A stretch of 64,000 nt of DNA from Candidatus Poribacteria bacterium (GTDB taxonomy: Bacteria > Poribacteria > WGA-4E > WGA-3G). Where the stretch lies: contig JAJECN010000022.1 in NCBI GenBank assembly GCA_022821965.1, forward strand, positions 310,001 through 374,000, written 5' to 3'. The translations under genes and the position numbers were made by a program. Below the pieces are notes generated by a model that did not search any database, was not told the DNA's origin, and saw only the letters and a list, made by a program, of their open reading frames with translations. Shown piece by piece: positions 26,009 through 34,671 of this stretch; within the stretch, counting starts at the first letter, position 1; the number at the start of each line of letters is the position of its first letter.

Positions 26009-26034
26009 AAGGCGAGGTTTCCTGACCTCGCCTT
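26009..26034. repeat. Palindromic repeat, family A; may terminate the first RND gene
   Basis: A perfect 10-bp stem (AAGGCGAGGT with ACCTCGCCTT) and 6-base loop start 10 bases past the RND stop. A T-run (ATACAATTTTT) follows shortly after, so it could act as a weak terminator as well as being a family A repeat. Confidence 0.75.
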
Positions 26035-26116
26035 ATACAATTTTTGTCCTTGTGAGTCGAAATGTCTACAGGTAAACGCTAAGTCCCCAAATCCCACACA
26101 GTAAAATTCGATCACT

Positions 26117-29100
26117 ATGTCCATCCCCAAAATATCTGTAAACAACCCTGTTTTAGCGAATCTCCTGATGATTATAATCATCGTTTTTGGGTTATACGCA
26201 TGGATGAACCTACCGCGGGAACTCACCCCTGAAGTCTCAGTACAGAGCGCAGTTGTGACAACGTTATATCCGGGAGCATCCCCAGAAGAAGTTGAAAAGC
26301 TTGTCACTGCTCCTATTGAAGATGCTATTGAGGAAAACGTCAACAAAGTTGAATTATTGTTTTCTACCTCTTCAGAGGGACGTTCTGTTATCTTTGTCGA
26401 TTTTGAGGAGATAAGCGACCGGGATTTTGACCAGGAACTTGAAAACCTACGTACCGCTGTTGAGCAGGTAAATGAGTTGCCAGAGGAGATTTTAGATGAT
26501 CCGCGGGTCAAAGAATTTGATATCTCATTTGGTTTTCCTATTTTGACGATTGTTGTAGGTGGAAATATTGCGGAAACGCAGATGCGGGATATTGCTGAAA
26601 ATCTCAAAGATGAAATCTCGGACATTAAAAACATCGCCTCTGTCCGAATGGCAGGTCTCCGTGAAAGGGAAATATGGATTGAGGTGAACCCGGATCGATT
26701 GAAGGCATATCAACTCCCAATTTCAGCGGTCATTACCGCGCTGGGAACAAACAACTTGAATCTCCCAGCCGGCACAATGGAACTGGGAGGCACAGAATTC
26801 ATGATCCGAACGATGGGAGAATTCACCGATTTGGACACTATTGGCGAAACTCTCATCACTGTTCAGTCGATAGGTACGCTTCTCCGTCTGAAAGATGTTG
26901 CAACGATTTCTGACACCTACGAGGAGGTGCGAACGCTATCGCGAATTGATGGACAACCTTCGATTAGCCTGAGTGTGCAAAAGAAGACTGAGGGGAACAC
27001 ACTTGCATTAGTTACTAAACTTCGAGAATTAGTCAACAATCGGAGAACGGATCTCCCTGAAGGTGCTGAGTTGACGGTTGTTAATGACTATTCTGTTGTT
27101 CTCAAAGAACGATTGGGAATTCTTGAAACAAATGCCTTTTTCGGTTTGGTGCTTGTTATGCTAATGCTTCTTCTCTTTATTGGATGGCGGAATGCCCTAT
27201 TTGCGGCACTCGGCATACCGGTGGCGTTCATGGCAACGTTTTGGTTTATGTCCATCTCTGGTTATACACTCAGCGGGGTCTCCTTGTTTGGGCTTATCTT
27301 AGTCGTTGGAATCGTTGTTGACGATGCTATCGTTGTCATAGAGAACATCTACCGGCATATTGAGGCAGGTGAATCACCGAAAGTTGCCGCCATTCGTGGT
27401 GCGGAAGAGGTCGGTTGGCCCGTTGTAGCGGCAAGCTTGACGACAATCTGTGCTTTTGGACCGTTGATGTTTATGTCTGGTGTTACTGGACAGTTTATGC
27501 GGATCGTGCCGGTTATGGCGATTCTGGTGTTGATAGCATCTCTTTTTGAAGTCTTCGTAATTTTACCAGCGCACGTCGCTGAATGGGGAAGAACCAAAAT
27601 TCGCACAGGACGCAGCAAGCTTGAAAACCTCCGAACCGAGTCTCCGAGCGGTTTCACCCTCGGTGTCCGCATTGTCGGCTTTTTCGTGTGGTTTGCCATG
27701 CTTTTTGAATTAATTCGGAACCGATATGTTAGAATCCTGAAAATAACCATTCGACACCGATATGTGTTTGTAGGTAGTGTCCTCTTCTTCGGATTGGTTG
27801 CATGCATCGGGGCATTCTTTGTTCTTGACAGGGAACTCTTCCCCGGTGAAGAGTTCCCACAATTTTATGTCCAAGCCGAGATGCCTCCTTCCTACGGAAT
27901 ACAGGAAACAACAGAAGTAATTGTCCAAATTGAAGAGATGGCTAAAAGACTTCCATCAACTGAAGTTGATGCGGTCGTCAGCAATGTCGGTTTACACACA
28001 TTTATGTCAGGTTTGATAAGAAGAAGTGTTACCTACGGCTCAAATTTAGGAGAGGTAATCGTTGAGCTCACACCAAAGCAAGAACGCACCCGAGGTGTGG
28101 ATGAGATCATCGCAGAACTACGGACGAAAACCACAACCATTAGTGGAATTGAGAGGCTGAGTTTCGTCACACAAGACGGGGGGGCACCACAAGTAGCAGA
28201 TGTGAGAGTGAAAGTAAAAGGACCGAGATTTGAGAATCTGACTGAACTCGCTGGCGTTCTTAAGACAGCCCTATCTCAGATAGATGGCGTTTACGATATC
28301 CGAGATGACTTCAGCATCGGAAAATCTGAACTGCATATCTACTTGAATCAGGAGAAAGCATATCAATATGGATTAACCACATTTCAGGTTGCACAAACCA
28401 CTCGGACAGCGATTGACGGGGCTAAAGCCACAACCTATCGTGAAGCAGACGAGGCGATTAATGTCATCGTCAAATATGAGGAGGACACACTTACAAATCT
28501 TGCTGAACTTAATAACCTCTTGATTACAACATCCACCGGTGCTATTGTTCCACTCAAGGATGTTGCGGACATCGTGGTGGAAGAGGGATACGCAGATGTC
28601 CATCGATTCGATGGAGAACGGGCAATTACGGTTTATGCCTCGGTAGATAGAGAAAAGACGACTGCCTTTAAAGTGAATCAATCCCTCATCAGCGCATTCG
28701 CTGATATAGAATCTTTGTATCCGGGATACCAACTCGATTTTCGAGGGGTTTTGGATGAAATTACAGAATCCTTTTCGGAGTTGTGGAAGTTGTTCATTGT
28801 TGGGCTGTTGCTCATCTATGTTGTATTGGGTGCACAATTCAGGTCGTTTATACAACCGATTATCATTATGTTTGCTGTTCCATTTGGTATGATCGGTGCG
28901 ATGGTAGGACTCCTCCTTTCCAATGCGACACTTAGTATCGTCGCAATGTTTGGCATTGTTGCACTCGCGGGGATTGTGGTGAACGATTCAATTGTTCTTA
29001 TCGACTTCATTAACAAGTATCGAGAAAAGGGGTATAATAAGTGGTATGCTATTCTGAAAGGCAGTAGTCTCCGATTGCGTCCAATTGTTCTCACCACGGT

Positions 29101-29347
29101 GACGACGATTTTCGGACTCATTCCGATGGCAATCGGGTTAGGTGGAAAGTCGCCTATATGGATGCCGATGGCGTATACGATAATTTTCGGACTCGCCGTT
29201 GCAACATTGATGACGCTGTTCGTGATGCCGGGATTATATGCCATCACAACGGACCTTCGTAGACTCGTCTTGAAAGACCCGGAAGGACGTTTTCGATCCG
29301 TTTCGGACCAAGAACTGCTGGATGCTGCAGTCCCAGCGGATGATTAG
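26117..29347 (+). CDS. RND-family efflux permease (second of tandem pair)
   Basis: A 1076-residue paralogue of the preceding pump; most residues are identical by eye across the whole length, including the first 40 residues and the VGIVVDDAIVVIEN relay motif. They differ most in the second periplasmic loop, where this copy has SGLIRRSVTYGSN in place of SGLLEGVTYGSN. It starts 118 bases after the first gene, past a family A hairpin. Tandem pairs like MdtB-MdtC work as mixed trimers, so these two may do the same, but they may equally be independent pumps. No adaptor or channel gene follows; the next gene is an unrelated ATPase. Confidence 0.92.
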   Translation: MSIPKISVNNPVLANLLMIIIIVFGLYAWMNLPRELTPEVSVQSAVVTTLYPGASPEEVEKLVTAPIEDAIEENVNKVELLFSTSSEGRSVIFVDFEEISDRDFDQELENLRTAVEQVNELPEEILDDPRVKEFDISFGFPILTIVVGGNIAETQMRDIAENLKDEISDIKNIASVRMAGLREREIWIEVNPDRLKAYQLPISAVITALGTNNLNLPAGTMELGGTEFMIRTMGEFTDLDTIGETLITVQSIGTLLRLKDVATISDTYEEVRTLSRIDGQPSISLSVQKKTEGNTLALVTKLRELVNNRRTDLPEGAELTVVNDYSVVLKERLGILETNAFFGLVLVMLMLLLFIGWRNALFAALGIPVAFMATFWFMSISGYTLSGVSLFGLILVVGIVVDDAIVVIENIYRHIEAGESPKVAAIRGAEEVGWPVVAASLTTICAFGPLMFMSGVTGQFMRIVPVMAILVLIASLFEVFVILPAHVAEWGRTKIRTGRSKLENLRTESPSGFTLGVRIVGFFVWFAMLFELIRNRYVRILKITIRHRYVFVGSVLFFGLVACIGAFFVLDRELFPGEEFPQFYVQAEMPPSYGIQETTEVIVQIEEMAKRLPSTEVDAVVSNVGLHTFMSGLIRRSVTYGSNLGEVIVELTPKQERTRGVDEIIAELRTKTTTISGIERLSFVTQDGGAPQVADVRVKVKGPRFENLTELAGVLKTALSQIDGVYDIRDDFSIGKSELHIYLNQEKAYQYGLTTFQVAQTTRTAIDGAKATTYREADEAINVIVKYEEDTLTNLAELNNLLITTSTGAIVPLKDVADIVVEEGYADVHRFDGERAITVYASVDREKTTAFKVNQSLISAFADIESLYPGYQLDFRGVLDEITESFSELWKLFIVGLLLIYVVLGAQFRSFIQPIIIMFAVPFGMIGAMVGLLLSNATLSIVAMFGIVALAGIVVNDSIVLIDFINKYREKGYNKWYAILKGSSLRLRPIVLTTVTTIFGLIPMAIGLGGKSPIWMPMAYTIIFGLAVATLMTLFVMPGLYAITTDLRRLVLKDPEGRFRSVSDQELLDAAVPADD

Positions 29348-29455
29348 AACCCAAACCACAACTGAAAAATTTCCACTTTCAAAATAGTACAAGAGGTGCT
29401 ATAATAAAGAGCGAGTTGTTTTGATACTCGCAGAAATGAAAATGGAGATCGCAAA

Positions 29456-30742
29456 ATGGCAACATTAGAAGGCTTCAGAGTGAGAAATTTCGGGGTCCTC
29501 AAAGATGTAACACTCGGTCGCCTATGGGACAGAAGAAAAAAAGAAGCACTCACGCCAATGACAGCGGTAATTGGGAAAAATGGGGTCGGCAAGAGTGCAT
29601 TATTCGATGCTTTCGGTTTTCTTGCTGATGCTCTCAAATTTAATAATGTTGAGGAAGCTTGCGATGCCCGCGGGCGCGGCGGTTTCGAGAAAATGCGGAC
29701 TCAAGGAGCAACAGATCCAATTGAATTTGACGTGTACTATAGAGAACACGGAAACGCCAGACCCATTACATATCAAGTTGCTATTGAGATAGATGAATTC
29801 GGACGCCCTTATGTTCTTCGGGAACGTCTCCGACAAAGACGAAAAGGGCAGAGGCGAGGGCAGCCATTTTCCTTCCTAATGCTCAATAACGGAAGCGGGG
29901 TTGCATGGAAAGGAGAACAAGCAGGACACCAAATTAATGAGGAAACCGAGGACTTAGACCTTTTCGAGTTCTTCATGAAATCCATAAAAGCAAAGGAATC
30001 TGGGGAAACAGAAGCTATCGAATTAAGCGATCCGCGTAAACTGGGTATCGCCACAATTGGAGCATTGAAACAACACCCAAGAATTTCCGCTTTTCGCCAG
30101 TTCATTGAGGGATGGTATCTTAGTTATTTCACACCTGATGCTGCGCGTAGCCTACCACTTGCTGGTCCCCAAGAACACCTCAATATCCACGGTGACAATC
30201 TCGGGAATGTCGTGCAATTCATGGAACGTGAACATAAGCAGCGTTTCAAAACAATCTTGAAAAAAATCGCCGATAAGATCCCAGGTATAGACCAAATTGA
30301 TACGGAAAAAACCAGTGACGGCAGACTGCTACTCAGATTCAACGACAAAGGCTTTGAAGATCCTTTTTACGCGCAGCAGATGTCCGATGGAACACTCAAA
30401 GTGTTCGCCTATCTACTACTGCTCGAAGATCCAACCCCGCCTCCGTTTCTTTGTATTGAAGAACCAGAAAATGGTCTGTATCATAAACTTTTAGAGACAT
30501 TAGCTGACGAATTCCGCGAACACGCTACTGGACACAAAGGTGGATCGCAGGTTTTTATTACGACGCACCAACCGTACTTTGTTAACGCCTTAGAACCAAA
30601 AGAGGTTTGGATTTTGGAAAAAGGTGAAGACGGGTTTTCCCAGATTCGTCGAGCAAGTGAGGATCCGCTTGTAAATAATCTTGTTGAAGAGGGTTTACCC
30701 TTGGGTGGACTTTGGTACAGCGACTATCTTGACTCGAGGTAA
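29456..30742 (+). CDS. AAA_21/OLD-type ATPase of a two-gene module
   Basis: A 428-residue ABC/SMC-like ATPase of the AAA_21 group. Walker A is GKNGVGKS at residues 40-47. The late half has MSDGTLKVFAYLLLL (signature-like), FLCIEEPENGLY (Walker B with the two acidic residues) and VFITTHQPYFVNAL with the switch histidine. The chain carries no nuclease domain. The next gene starts 4 bases after the stop and encodes a TOPRIM-like protein, a pairing that resembles split OLD-family systems such as PARIS, AbiL and RloA-RloB. A TATAAT box lies 50-60 bases upstream, with only a weak -35 box. A phage-defence role is inference. Confidence 0.85.
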   Translation: MATLEGFRVRNFGVLKDVTLGRLWDRRKKEALTPMTAVIGKNGVGKSALFDAFGFLADALKFNNVEEACDARGRGGFEKMRTQGATDPIEFDVYYREHGNARPITYQVAIEIDEFGRPYVLRERLRQRRKGQRRGQPFSFLMLNNGSGVAWKGEQAGHQINEETEDLDLFEFFMKSIKAKESGETEAIELSDPRKLGIATIGALKQHPRISAFRQFIEGWYLSYFTPDAARSLPLAGPQEHLNIHGDNLGNVVQFMEREHKQRFKTILKKIADKIPGIDQIDTEKTSDGRLLLRFNDKGFEDPFYAQQMSDGTLKVFAYLLLLEDPTPPPFLCIEEPENGLYHKLLETLADEFREHATGHKGGSQVFITTHQPYFVNALEPKEVWILEKGEDGFSQIRRASEDPLVNNLVEEGLPLGGLWYSDYLDSR

Positions 30743-30746
30743 TGGA

Positions 30747-31388
30747 ATGCATTTTGAGATACTTGTTGAAGACCAATCTGGAAAGAAAGTTCTTGATATT
30801 CTGATACCAAAGATTATCAGTAATCAACACAATTTCAAGATCCGTCCCTATCAAGGCGTTGGCCACATCCCTAAAAACCTCACCAATCCTACCAATGTGA
30901 ATACAAACCTTTTACTCAATCAACTCCCGATGCAGCTCAGGGCGTACGGAAAAAGTTATGCCAATGATCCTACTAAGGTTGTTATTGTGGTTTGCGATTT
31001 GGATAATAACTGCTTGAAAACGTTTCGTCAAGAACTCTTCAGAGTCCTGAATTCTTGTAACCCCAAACCAGAGACCAGGTTTTGTATTGCGATAGAAGAA
31101 GGTGAAGCTTGGCTGTTGGGTGATATTCCGGCAATTAAGGCAGCTTATCCGAAAGCGAAGGATAATATCCTGAATGGTTATCAAAATGACTCCATTTGCG
31201 GCACATGGGAACTTCTGGCTGATGCAGTATTTAGAGGTGGCTCAAGCAGATTAAAAAAGAGAGGTTGGCAGACAGTCGGCAGGGAGAAATCAGCATGGGC
31301 ACAGAAAATTGCCCCAGAGATGGATATAAACAAAAATGCGTCACCCAGCTTCTGTTATTTTCGAGATAAGATTCGGGAACTTATCTGA
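30747..31388 (+). CDS. DUF4276-like TOPRIM-type partner of the ATPase
   Basis: A 213-residue protein beginning HFEILVEDQSGKKVLDILIP, which resembles the DUF4276 family; the N-terminal E-x-x-x-E/D region fits the TOPRIM glutamate. A later VVIVVCDLDNN segment gives the DxD pair near residue 89, and FCIAIEEGEAWLLGD supplies further acidic residues. TOPRIM proteins of this type cleave nucleic acids with bound magnesium. The gene starts 4 bases after the ATPase stop, so the two are surely co-translated. The C-terminal half (ILNGYQNDSICGTWELLADA onward) is less conserved. It could be the toxic effector of the pair. The ATG used is the second of two close ATGs, in the correct frame. Confidence 0.75.
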   Translation: MHFEILVEDQSGKKVLDILIPKIISNQHNFKIRPYQGVGHIPKNLTNPTNVNTNLLLNQLPMQLRAYGKSYANDPTKVVIVVCDLDNNCLKTFRQELFRVLNSCNPKPETRFCIAIEEGEAWLLGDIPAIKAAYPKAKDNILNGYQNDSICGTWELLADAVFRGGSSRLKKRGWQTVGREKSAWAQKIAPEMDINKNASPSFCYFRDKIRELI

Positions 31389-31427
31389 GTATTTACCAAT
31401 TGATTGGAAATCAAAGAGGAGAATAGC

Positions 31428-32402
31428 GTGAATCAACAGAATTTGAAAATTACATTTATTGGTGTTGGCGGCATCACTGGAAGTTACCGCCAAAGCCTAA
31501 AACAACTCGAACGCCCCATTGCAGCGGTCTGTGATATAAATGCTGAACGCGTTGCAGCTATCGCCACGGAAGAGAACGCGGCTGCATACACTGAGCACAG
31601 CGAAATGCTTCAGAAAGAAAAGCCAGATGTTGTATTCATCTGTATCCCACCCGGGGCACATACGACACAGGTTGCTGATGCAGCAGCATCAGGTGCAGCA
31701 GTCTTTGTTGCCAAACCCGTTGCACAAGACTTAGAAACAGCGCAATATGCTCGTGATGCGATTGCTGCCGCCGGTGTCATTAACCAAGTCGGTTACATGG
31801 CACGGTATAGCGACATTACAGCGAAAGCGAAGGCGTTAGTCGAAGGTCAGAAACTCACAATGGGGATTGGACGGTTTCTCACGAGGATGGGTGCGAACCA
31901 CCCGTGGTGGGGAAAATATGATGTCTCGCGCGGACAGATGGTCGAGCAGACGACCCACGTTTTTGACCTCATCCGCTACTTCCTTGGTGATGTGGTAAGT
32001 GTTCACGCCTACGGTATCAAAGGCGTTTCTGAGGGGATTGCCGATTTTGAGGAGTGCACGGTCTGTAACATGCAGTTTGAAAGCGGTGCGGTAGGCAGTA
32101 TCACCAGCACGTGTGTCGCCCGCGCTCACGACAATTTTGCAACGGAATTGGTAGGTGATGACCTCTATCTCAAACTCACGCATGACCTCGGATTGCGCGG
32201 TCAGATTAGCGGTGAGGCAATCGACTACACCGGCACGGAAGCGGGTTACTTCCGACAGGTTGAGCAGTTCATCAATGCGGTTGACGCAAACGATCAAAGA
32301 TTGGTGCTCTCACCCTATGCTGATGCTGCGAAGAGCCTTGCTGTCACACTCGCTGCGAACCGTTCATTGGAGACAGGACAGGTTGAACAGGTTGCTGAGT
32401 GA
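31428..32402 (+). CDS. Gfo/Idh/MocA-family oxidoreductase
   Basis: A 324-residue NAD(P)-dependent oxidoreductase. The Rossmann fold starts at KITFIGVGGITGSYRQSL, with an acidic residue after the second strand (AVCDINAER). The segment VFVAKPVAQD keeps the family lysine of the E/A-K-P motif, and the later VEQTTHVFDLIRYFLGDVVSV segment carries the C-terminal domain histidine and aspartate. Such enzymes act on sugars, inositols or related polyols. A GTG start preceded by AAAGAGGAG is chosen; a TTG eight codons earlier has no such site. It lies between two ATPase-nuclease pairs but its function has no evident link to them. Confidence 0.9.
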   Translation: MNQQNLKITFIGVGGITGSYRQSLKQLERPIAAVCDINAERVAAIATEENAAAYTEHSEMLQKEKPDVVFICIPPGAHTTQVADAAASGAAVFVAKPVAQDLETAQYARDAIAAAGVINQVGYMARYSDITAKAKALVEGQKLTMGIGRFLTRMGANHPWWGKYDVSRGQMVEQTTHVFDLIRYFLGDVVSVHAYGIKGVSEGIADFEECTVCNMQFESGAVGSITSTCVARAHDNFATELVGDDLYLKLTHDLGLRGQISGEAIDYTGTEAGYFRQVEQFINAVDANDQRLVLSPYADAAKSLAVTLAANRSLETGQVEQVAE

Positions 32403-32415
32403 TTGAGAAAAGAAG

Positions 32416-32925
32416 TCAACGCTTACTTGACTTTGCCAAAGCCTGTGCTAAGTTTCCTGGGTGACCGCATCGCGCAGTATTAATCGGAAATTCTTCACCT
32501 CGGAATCTGATCCTAGCTCTTCTAAGCCGTTCATATTGCGCTTTGTGCATCCCTTCAGCATGAACCAAAACAAGTACCAAGTTAATTTCAACATTTCGAG
32601 GTGCGAAATTATCAACAATGCGGGCACCTTCTCGCAACTGTACAATCACTTCTGACGCATCAACACCGCCCCCTTTCAGTTCCATTGGAATACCAACAAG
32701 GCCGTTTTGAACATCATCAATATGAAAAAGAATGAGATCACATTGGTTTGTTTTTGCTCTGTCTGTTGGAAACGCGTGGTCTACATCCAACACAACACGG
32801 TTTGCTGGTTTGGATCGTAGGTTAGCCATAGAGACACTGCATCCGCTTCGGGTATACGATTTAGTTGCATTCCGACCTACCCGTTGACGAATCTCCTCAA
32901 GAGCCTCATGAAGATTCACGTTCAT
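32416..32925 (-). CDS. Candidate PD-(D/E)XK nuclease, partner of the ATPase
   Basis: A 169-residue protein of unknown family. The middle contains CDLILFHI followed, 16 residues on, by GIPMELKGGGVDASEVIVQL. An acidic residue ahead of an E-x-K on an adjacent strand is the hallmark of the PD-(D/E)XK restriction-endonuclease fold, and the LKGG plus QL continuation is common in such nucleases. The start is the ATG giving MNVNLHEAL; another ATG 7 codons upstream is possible. It overlaps the end of the ATPase gene by 20 bases, so the two are translationally coupled. The pair looks like an ATPase with its nuclease effector, but the nuclease call rests on one motif. Confidence 0.6.
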   Translation of the reverse strand: MNVNLHEALEEIRQRVGRNATKSYTRSGCSVSMANLRSKPANRVVLDVDHAFPTDRAKTNQCDLILFHIDDVQNGLVGIPMELKGGGVDASEVIVQLREGARIVDNFAPRNVEINLVLVLVHAEGMHKAQYERLRRARIRFRGEEFPINTARCGHPGNLAQALAKSSKR

Positions 32926-34381
32926 CTTCACCTTTCTTTTTCTCAAATCTCTGTTGGAGATTTACCGAGCGGTTATAAAGTCCTTCAGCAACGTCTTCGT
33001 AATCTTCTGGAGAGAGCCCCTCTCTGGATTTAAAAGGAATTTCCTTCACAGGTTCGTCCCTTTGGAAATGCCATACGCCGACCTCCTCGGGCAACAGCCA
33101 ACTCGGAGGTTGATCCGTTTTGTCTTCTAACAATCCTTCAAGCACCAGATTTCCAATTTCCTGAAGCAACCAATCACTGTGTGTTGTTATGATTACTCTT
33201 ACCCCCACACGAACTAAGCGAGCGAGGATGACTGCCATATCCGCTTGGGCACCAGGATGGAGGTGTGCTTCCGGTTCCTCAATGATAAGCGTATCGCCGG
33301 GTTGTACGAGACTTCGGAGATATAAAACTAAAGGGGCGAGTTCAGATACCATTGACGAAGTTTGGCTTAAACGTATATCCTCTTCTATACCTTGTGGACG
33401 GTAGTAAAAATCTGGATACCCACTTGGTGTGGGTTTCAGGAGTATTTGTCCAGCAAGCACATCTGATTCCAATATTTCTGAAAGGTGCTTCATTTCTTCA
33501 TTAGAGTCTTTGCCTTCTTCATAAAGAATTATTCTCTCTATAAAGTCCGCTGTAACTCCTGACATAGTGGGAACCTCGGGGAAACTTTCCAAACCTACTC
33601 GAGTTGTACGCTTCACAAGCGAACTTACGATGATGCGATGGCTTTGCATGATTCCATTCCGAGCAGCGGGTAAGTAATACGTTTTCTTAGTATGAGGATA
33701 ACTATCACTTCCTATACGAACTCTATTCTCCTCGAAGGATACTCCCACGAAAACCGACCACTCCTTGGGAAGAAGAACCATGTTCTCATTAGCAGGAGTA
33801 TCTAATGAAATTAAATTATCCAGATTAACCTCTGATGTAGAAATTCTCATCCTGATGTTCCAATATTCTTGATCTCTTTCACTGATCCTTAGTAAAACGG
33901 ATGTCTCATTACGCTGCTCACCAGTCAAATGCATTAATTCTGAAATGGAATTCAGATCAAAGCAATTTTTGAGCTCATTCTGTAATTCTTTTGCAAAAAA
34001 ATCTGTATCATTAATAACAATTTCCAATCTTTGGCGAACTTCTTTGGACAGATCCGATAATTTAAAAGGCTCCTCATCCAGAACTAATTTCTTGAGTATC
34101 TCCGCAATTTCTTCTTTTAACGTAGCAGGACTGGATAAAAGCTCACTTAGTATACTCATAGCTTTCCCAGGCTCGAAACGAGATAGAAGACTTGAACCCG
34201 ATAAATCGTTAAAAACCCCGTGTAAGACATACATCAGCGTAGCAAAATAGGTCTTTCCTGTGTTACTGGGACCCACAAGGACTGTCAACGGACGCAAATC
34301 AATGTTTGCTTCGGCGATAGGACCGAAATTCTCAACAGCAATCTCGACTTTCGGCTGATGCGTGTCTTTGGCTTCGCTCAT
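32906..34381 (-). CDS. AAA_21-type ATPase of a second two-gene module
   Basis: A 491-residue ATPase. Walker A is GPSNTGKT at residues 37-44, unusual in having SN in place of the common NG. Later motifs are SSMVSELAPLVLYLR (signature), DTLIIEEPEAHLHP (Walker B) and VIITTHSDWLLQEIGN with the switch histidine. The N-terminal segment EIAVENFGPIAEANIDLRPLTVLVG is typical of OLD-like ATPases. There is no TOPRIM domain; the coupled downstream gene supplies a possible nuclease. The chosen ATG follows GAGGAAATAACA. A frame that extends upstream runs through a dispersed repeat and is not real. Defence is the likely role by analogy, not proven. Confidence 0.85.
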   Translation of the reverse strand: MSEAKDTHQPKVEIAVENFGPIAEANIDLRPLTVLVGPSNTGKTYFATLMYVLHGVFNDLSGSSLLSRFEPGKAMSILSELLSSPATLKEEIAEILKKLVLDEEPFKLSDLSKEVRQRLEIVINDTDFFAKELQNELKNCFDLNSISELMHLTGEQRNETSVLLRISERDQEYWNIRMRISTSEVNLDNLISLDTPANENMVLLPKEWSVFVGVSFEENRVRIGSDSYPHTKKTYYLPAARNGIMQSHRIIVSSLVKRTTRVGLESFPEVPTMSGVTADFIERIILYEEGKDSNEEMKHLSEILESDVLAGQILLKPTPSGYPDFYYRPQGIEEDIRLSQTSSMVSELAPLVLYLRSLVQPGDTLIIEEPEAHLHPGAQADMAVILARLVRVGVRVIITTHSDWLLQEIGNLVLEGLLEDKTDQPPSWLLPEEVGVWHFQRDEPVKEIPFKSREGLSPEDYEDVAEGLYNRSVNLQQRFEKKKGEDERESS

Positions 34382-34424
34382 TGTTATTTCCTCTAATCTG
34401 ATTTGCTCAAGTAGCAGCGTCTCT

Positions 34425-34500
34425 ATAAATGCCGCCCCTACGGGGCTTGTTTTTTTTGCCATATGCTGCTATAAACATGCCATCCCTACGGGATTCAAGA
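34425..34500. repeat. CCCTACGGG-type palindromic repeats (family D), two copies
   Basis: Two short palindromes of the form CCCTACGGG lie 45 bases apart, each after ATAAA(C/T). The first (GCCCCTACGGGGC) is followed by a T-run and could terminate transcription on the plus strand. A similar pair is seen near 52.7 kb. No gene lies in this 290-base gap. Confidence 0.65.
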
Positions 34501-34536
34501 GGTTTTTGAAGTCTTCAAGGTTTCTGTGTAAAATTC

Positions 34537-34573
34537 GGTGCGGTTGGGAAACCGCACTTACCGGACCTGGGGA
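34537..34573. repeat. Palindromic repeat, family C, copy 1
   Basis: The pattern is GGTGCGGTT, four bases, AAACCGCAC, then TTACCGGACCTGGGGA. A second copy begins 72 bases later and a third lies at 52.9 kb. Confidence 0.75.
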
Positions 34574-34608
34574 TCAATGCTATCGTTTTTTTAAAATTGA
34601 CACCTATG

Positions 34609-34644
34609 GGTGCGGTAAGAAACCGTACCTACCGGACCTGGGGA
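34609..34644. repeat. Palindromic repeat, family C, copy 2
   Basis: Same pattern as copy 1 with compensating base changes: GGTGCGGT with AAACCGTACC, followed by TACCGGACCTGGGGA. The tandem arrangement spans less than 110 bases. Confidence 0.75.
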
Positions 34645-34671
34645 CTACCGAGATTATTGATTTAACAAAGA

